From positions 1 to 62,925 of the forward strand of contig NZ_FOIL01000011.1 of NCBI RefSeq assembly GCF_900101295.1: a DNA stretch of 62,925 bases, in the 5' to 3' direction. The stretch comes from [Clostridium] aminophilum (GTDB taxonomy: Bacteria > Bacillota > Clostridia > Lachnospirales > Lachnospiraceae). Both the position numbers and the translations under genes were made by a program. A model generated the notes under the pieces. That model worked only from the letters and a program-made list of their open reading frames with translations, did not search any database and had not been told where the DNA came from. Shown here in pieces: positions 60,401 to 62,925 of the stretch; within the stretch, counting starts at the first letter, position 1; every line of letters starts with the position of its first letter.

Positions 60401-60859
60401 TCTTTCCCGGTTCTCCTTCATGCTCCGGATTCTGTCCCGAATGAGTCCCCGGTCATAGCTCCGTTCTTCGTAGACGTCTGCATAGCAGTATGCAATGTAA
60501 TCGAGATAGATAAAGAGGTTTTCCAGGCAGAGCATCGCCTCATCTCGGCCCAGTTTCTTTCCGCTGTGTGCCACATTATTTCCGCATCGGCGGATGAAAT
60601 TCATCCGGTTCCACAGATCCGGTCCGATGATCTGACGATAGTCTTCCGCATCCATCAGAGTTTTGAGATTATCCTGATACGGCATCTCCAGTCCGTCATC
60701 CACGGAATACATCCATTTCAGGGCGAACTCCATCGCGCGGCGGCAATTGATAATACTTGTCTCCGGGTCCATGAGAACGATCCTTTCTGCCGAAATCGCC
60801 ACGTCAGAAAAACTGTTAAATTTTGTTTCTTTCTTCAGATAATCAAAATTTGTTTTCAT
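57497..60859 (-). CDS. hsdR: Type I restriction R subunit-like helicase/nuclease with N-terminal DUF4145
   Basis: 1120 residues. Order: a helical DUF4145-type domain (~15-130, IINCRRAMEFALKWMY), a coiled coil (~150-195), a PD-(D/E)xK nuclease (YADYVLYDDSHKPLAVIEAK, ~255), SF2 helicase domains with Walker A MATGSGKTRT (~380), DEAHRS (~478), LTATPKDE and motif VI MIGRGTRLCPG, and an EcoEI_R_C-like helical C-terminus. HsdR cuts DNA after translocation with HsdM and HsdS. No hsdM or hsdS is in the window, and both neighbours are oppositely oriented lipoprotein genes, so this is a solitary unit, at least locally. It may be an independent defence protein. Confidence 0.88.
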   Translation of the reverse strand: MKTNFDYLKKETKFNSFSDVAISAERIVLMDPETSIINCRRAMEFALKWMYSVDDGLEMPYQDNLKTLMDAEDYRQIIGPDLWNRMNFIRRCGNNVAHSGKKLGRDEAMLCLENLFIYLDYIAYCYADVYEERSYDRGLIRDRIRSMKENRERAEAVQNELQKEIENSARKELDLQKLREENEALKKELSERRQEKQETYVSKPIDLSEYKTRKIYIDSLLMDAGWTEGKDWLNEVELPGMPNKSEVGYADYVLYDDSHKPLAVIEAKKTCFDPGKGRQQAKHYADILEKQYGRRPVTFLTNGFDTRIIDNQYPERKVAGIYSKRDLEKLFNLQKMRTSLKHVTVDKKIAGRYYQEAAIKAVCDSFDEKNRRKALLVMATGSGKTRTVIALCKVLLEAGWVKNILFLADRNSLVTQAKRNFTNLLQDLSCTNLCEDKERVNSHCIFSTYQTMIGCIDTLKDEKGKLFTCGHFDLVICDEAHRSIYNKYKDIFTYFDAPLVGLTATPKDEIDKNTYQIFELNDGIPTYGYDLAQAVKDGYLVDYMSVETKLKFIEQGITYAELSEEEKAAYEDTFEDENGEMPEKISSSALNTWLFNDDTIRQVLHIVMRDGLKIHYGEKIGKTIIFAKNHSHAEKILEVFNKEYPNLAKGANGQPYAKVIDNYMTYAQSAIDEFSEADKLPQIAISVDMLDTGIDVPEVLNLVFFKKVMSKAKFWQMIGRGTRLCPGLMDGEDKSKFYIFDFCGNFEFFRMEKGRPTSNILPLQGAIFNLEFQIAFKLQDIQYQVDRLIAYRKQLVEHMAGKVRELERENFAVRQHIRYVDQFSSEENYQALSFEDTVLVKTEVAPLIQPDSDEASAVRFDALIYGLELAKLAGKNFGRLKTDLLSKVAGIASVANIPEISEQKDLINRILQTDYVDRAGVDDFEFIRDKLRNLMKYMPKHKMRYDTDFTDDILDTQWNESELDNDELKNYKAKAEFYIRQHQDNLVIAKLRTNKPLTHTDIESLEAILWKEIGTKADYEKEYGQKPLGEFVRSIVGLDMNAAKEAFSEFLDGAKMDSRQIYFVNQIVEYIVHNGMMTDLSVLQDSPFTDRGSVVDIFTDLSVWGSIRKVIDSINANATA

Positions 60860-60886
60860 AAAAATGGCCGCCTCTCTCTTATGTTC

Positions 60887-60915
60887 ATACTAACATTGCG
60901 ACCCAAAATCGTCAA
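60887..60915 (-). promoter_or_regulatory. HsdR-like gene promoter
   Basis: TTGACG (60910-60915), 17 nt, TAGTAT (60887-60892) on the minus strand, 27 bp before the start codon. Confidence 0.75.
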
Positions 60916-60997
60916 ACAGTGCGATATTCTGATTTCTTGTTGTTTTACTCTTAAATTTCGGATAGTTTTAGTCAAAAACAGAATTGAATCAGCATAA

Positions 60998-61010
60998 TTC
61001 ATGTTATACT
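60998..61010 (+). promoter_or_regulatory. Extended -10 promoter of the LRR lipoprotein gene
   Basis: TTCATGTTATACT, as at 48220 and 54950; leader about 70 nt. Confidence 0.55.
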
Positions 61011-61083
61011 GATTACAACAGACACCCGGATCATCATTCTTCAGGCTTTCACGAAAATATCATATGTAACCAAGGAGGCTCTT

Positions 61084-62598
61084 ATGAGAAAACGTTTGAA
61101 GAAGTATCTTAGTCTTACCATTGTATTATCCATAATCATTTCCGTCTGCAGCTGTTCTGGCCCGTCGGCTACAGCAACCACGGCTGTTCCTGCCACAACA
61201 GAGTCCCAGGCAGCCGCAGAGGCAGCTTCCACATCAGCCGAGGGCGAGACGCAGGCAACCGAAGAGTCCATCAGCAAATGGGAACCAAAACTCAGTGCTG
61301 AAGACAAAGCGATCGTTGAAAAACTCGGTACGCTGACGCACCACACAAAAGTCACGGAAGACAGTCTGAACTGGTCCTTCGACGCCGCTTCCGGCACCCT
61401 GACCGTCACCGGACAGGGGCCGATGAAAGACTACAGTAAGGACGATCCCTCTCCGGCGAAGGATTATGTAGATTCCGTAACCCGGATCGTTGTGGGAGAC
61501 GGCATCACCACGATCGGTGCCTATGCTTTTTACAACATGATGTGGTGTGAGAACGCGCGGCTTCCGGACAGTGTGGAATATATCGGCGACTACGCCTTTA
61601 TGAATGACTCCTCTCTGGAAGAGATGCCATTCCCAAAGGGCCTTCGTGAGATCGGAGACTACGCATTTGGTGAAGTAAAACTTCACAAGGCACTGGCGAT
61701 TCCGGAAGGGATCGAGATCATCGGCAAACACGCGTTCAACTCCAACGACTTCTACGACAACATCAGCATCCCGGCGTCTGCCTACTATATCGCGGAAACC
61801 GCCTTCTATAACAGCCTCTCTTTGCATGATTTCACCATTGCAGAGGGCAACCCGAATTATACGGCGAAGGACGGCGTCCTGTTCAGCAAAGACCTGTCGG
61901 TGCTGTTCTGCTATCCGATCTACAAAGAGGAAAAACATTACGATATTCCACAGACCGTGACACGAATCGCAGAAGGCGCATTTGAACAGAACTATTTCCT
62001 TAAGACCATCCACATCCCGGCATCCGTGTCGGAAGTCGGTGACCGCCTTTTCCTGGAGTTCCCCTTTATGGAGGAATACACCGTGGACGAAAACTGTCCG
62101 GTTCTGAAATCCGTGGACGGCGTCCTGTATTCCAAAGATATGAAGATGCTTTATGATTATCCACGCAAAAAGGAAGCCGAGGAATACACCGTTCCCTCCA
62201 GTGTGGAAACCATCGACCGGTACTGCTTCGACTTCTGTGATAAGACGAAAAAACTGTATATCCCCGGAACCGTGAAAAAGGTGGACCGATGTGCGTTCGG
62301 TTTCACCAACGGAGAGATCTATCTCGCAAAGGATTTTGTCAACGCGGAGATCGGGGACTCGATCCTTTACTCTATTACTACAGAATCCCGAATGGACTTC
62401 TCCGAAGACTACGTGTACACTCCACCGGAGAAGCGGGAACCGGAAGCAAATCCCGTGGTCTACCTGTGGACGCATCATGACAAGATGACCGTCTATTATG
62501 AGGGATCGCAGGAGGAGTGGGACGCCTTTATCGAGAAAGGTTCGCGCAATCTCGGCGACACAGAAGTGATCTGCAACACGCCCTTTCCCGGAAAATAA
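61084..62598 (+). CDS. BspA-type leucine-rich-repeat lipoprotein
   Basis: 504 residues. Signal peptide with a probable lipobox around VCSC, then a Thr/Ala/Glu linker (~25-65). From ~135 on are LRR_5 (BspA-like) units of about 23 residues, for example ITTIGAYAFYN, VEYIGDYAFMN, LREIGDYAFGE, IEIIGKHAFNS and VTRIAEGAFEQ, with two KDGVLFSKDL/VDGVLYSKDM units between them. It probably binds host or surface proteins. AAGGAGG lies 5-6 nt before the ATG. Leader and signal peptide are related to those of the lipoprotein at 55114. Confidence 0.9.
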   Translation: MRKRLKKYLSLTIVLSIIISVCSCSGPSATATTAVPATTESQAAAEAASTSAEGETQATEESISKWEPKLSAEDKAIVEKLGTLTHHTKVTEDSLNWSFDAASGTLTVTGQGPMKDYSKDDPSPAKDYVDSVTRIVVGDGITTIGAYAFYNMMWCENARLPDSVEYIGDYAFMNDSSLEEMPFPKGLREIGDYAFGEVKLHKALAIPEGIEIIGKHAFNSNDFYDNISIPASAYYIAETAFYNSLSLHDFTIAEGNPNYTAKDGVLFSKDLSVLFCYPIYKEEKHYDIPQTVTRIAEGAFEQNYFLKTIHIPASVSEVGDRLFLEFPFMEEYTVDENCPVLKSVDGVLYSKDMKMLYDYPRKKEAEEYTVPSSVETIDRYCFDFCDKTKKLYIPGTVKKVDRCAFGFTNGEIYLAKDFVNAEIGDSILYSITTESRMDFSEDYVYTPPEKREPEANPVVYLWTHHDKMTVYYEGSQEEWDAFIEKGSRNLGDTEVICNTPFPGK

Positions 62599-62618
62599 AA
62601 AGATTAACGAATAGTGAA

Positions 62619-62689
62619 ATCGAGTAGGAGGCGGTGACTAACCGCCGTCCTCTCACAGCACCGTACGTACCGTTCGGTATACGGCGCTT
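62619..62689 (-). ncRNA. Group II intron domains V and VI
   Basis: Domain V: AGC then GCCGTATACC, loop, GGTACGTACGGTGC (62658-62690), the catalytic hairpin. Domain VI: GGCGG-TTAGTCA-CCGCC with a tail TCCTACTCGAT, where an unpaired A 7-8 nt from the end would be the branch point. Confidence 0.8.
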
Positions 62690-62925
62690 TCAATAGTTGA
62701 CGTGCACAGACTGATAGGCTGTGGCTAAATCATAGAAGCCACTGTTTATCAGTCTATCTTTTGTCATCGCCATGTTGACTGCGACTGTATGTGTGGTAAA
62801 CCAATATCCACGCCGACTGTTGCCAGCAATATGCGCCAAGTCCTCGGGCACACCCATCTTAATCAGATTTCGCACCTTTGTCTTGGGCTTCTTCCATTGT
62901 TTCCATATACACATACGGATTCTGT
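62690..62925 (-). CDS. Group II intron reverse transcriptase/maturase, C-terminal fragment
   Basis: The last ~78 residues are present, ending in a TGA directly before domain V. RMCIWKQWKKPKTK, then GVPEDLAHIAGNSRRGYW and MTKDRLINSGFYDLATAYQS, match the maturase C-terminus of bacterial group II intron proteins. The RT domains lie beyond the right edge; nothing suggests a frameshift in the visible part. Confidence 0.88.
   Translation of the reverse strand, partial: RIRMCIWKQWKKPKTKVRNLIKMGVPEDLAHIAGNSRRGYWFTTHTVAVNMAMTKDRLINSGFYDLATAYQSVHVNY

Larger units (their letters stand above)
62619..62925 (-). mobile_element. Group II intron, 3' end (continues past the right edge)
   Basis: On the minus strand the end of an intron-encoded reverse transcriptase is followed directly by a domain V and domain VI hairpin. 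The intron's 3' end is near 62619, about 20 bp after the LRR gene stop (which is on the other strand). The 5' part and insertion target lie outside the window. Confidence 0.85.

Noticed and set aside
61234-62478. 414-codon minus-strand frame over the LRR gene
   Set aside because: Antisense to clear LRR_5 repeats.

Overview
The window looks like the chromosome of an anaerobic, spore-lineage Firmicute, most likely a Lachnospiraceae-type Clostridium. The 16S rRNA 5' end at the left edge reads like that family. The gene content fits as well: a K+-dependent membrane pyrophosphatase, [FeFe]-hydrogenases, a fused 2-hydroxyacyl-CoA dehydratase activase, mini-RNase III, RNase Y, a DinR/LexA-type SOS box at recA, purine-rich Shine-Dalgarno sites and strong TTGACA-17-TATAAT promoters. 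Base composition is close to balanced and similar across most genes. These are inferences from reading the sequence; no database was searched.

Layout. 1-5.7 kb: end of an rrn operon, hppA, lysA and an inactive rhomboid-like protein, all on the minus strand. 6.1-10.4 kb: a 1428-residue activase/dehydratase fusion. 10.7-15.9 kb: Nudix hydrolase, proC, rny, recX and recA with its SOS operator. 16-17.4 kb: a PurF paralogue without the catalytic N-terminal cysteine. 17.9-22.6 kb: a likely hydrogen-sensing operon (thioredoxin-like [2Fe-2S] protein, PAS-containing sensory hydrogenase, SpoIIE/PP2C phosphatase, ferredoxin-rich [FeFe]-hydrogenase). 23-28.7 kb: alanine symporter, tRNA-Thr, tRNA-Leu plus a decayed copy, a lipoprotein, a HAD phosphatase and a diguanylate cyclase. 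28.9-32.9 kb: glycerate kinase, hydroxyacid dehydrogenase and PPC-domain gene, divergent from a LysR regulator. 33-41 kb: tRNA-Ala, MATE exporter, an acidic repeat protein, a TetR regulator and a 1358-residue secreted repeat protein. 41.4-47 kb: cysS-mrnC-rlmB, ispF, a lipid kinase and a small membrane protein. 47.3-48 kb: a duplicated Val-Met tRNA pair. 48.4-54.7 kb: alpha/beta hydrolase, PAP2 phosphatase, PAS-GGDEF protein, L-cysteine desulfidase family enzyme and an MBL-fold hydrolase. 55-62.9 kb: two surface lipoproteins flanking a solitary type I restriction R-like protein, then the 3' end of a group II intron that runs off the right edge.

The most unusual signal is not a gene. At least seven copies of a palindromic element (family A) lie directly against the T-run of Rho-independent terminators. 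Two different base pairs of its stem change on both sides together between copies. A second family of 85-bp elements (family B, three copies) also sits just past terminators and its inner hairpin covaries too. At 41.06-41.24 kb the order is terminator, A, B. Some A copies are extended by further nested hairpins and a removable 43-bp block. Other palindromes and short tandem arrays occur in gene leaders and trailers. Together these suggest structured mobile or RNA-level elements tied to transcript 3' ends.

Several operators are visible. They include a 12-bp inverted repeat over the -10 of lysR, a 13-bp inverted repeat over the -10 of the cysteine desulfidase gene, and a GAAC-N4-GTTC box just after the -10 of recA.
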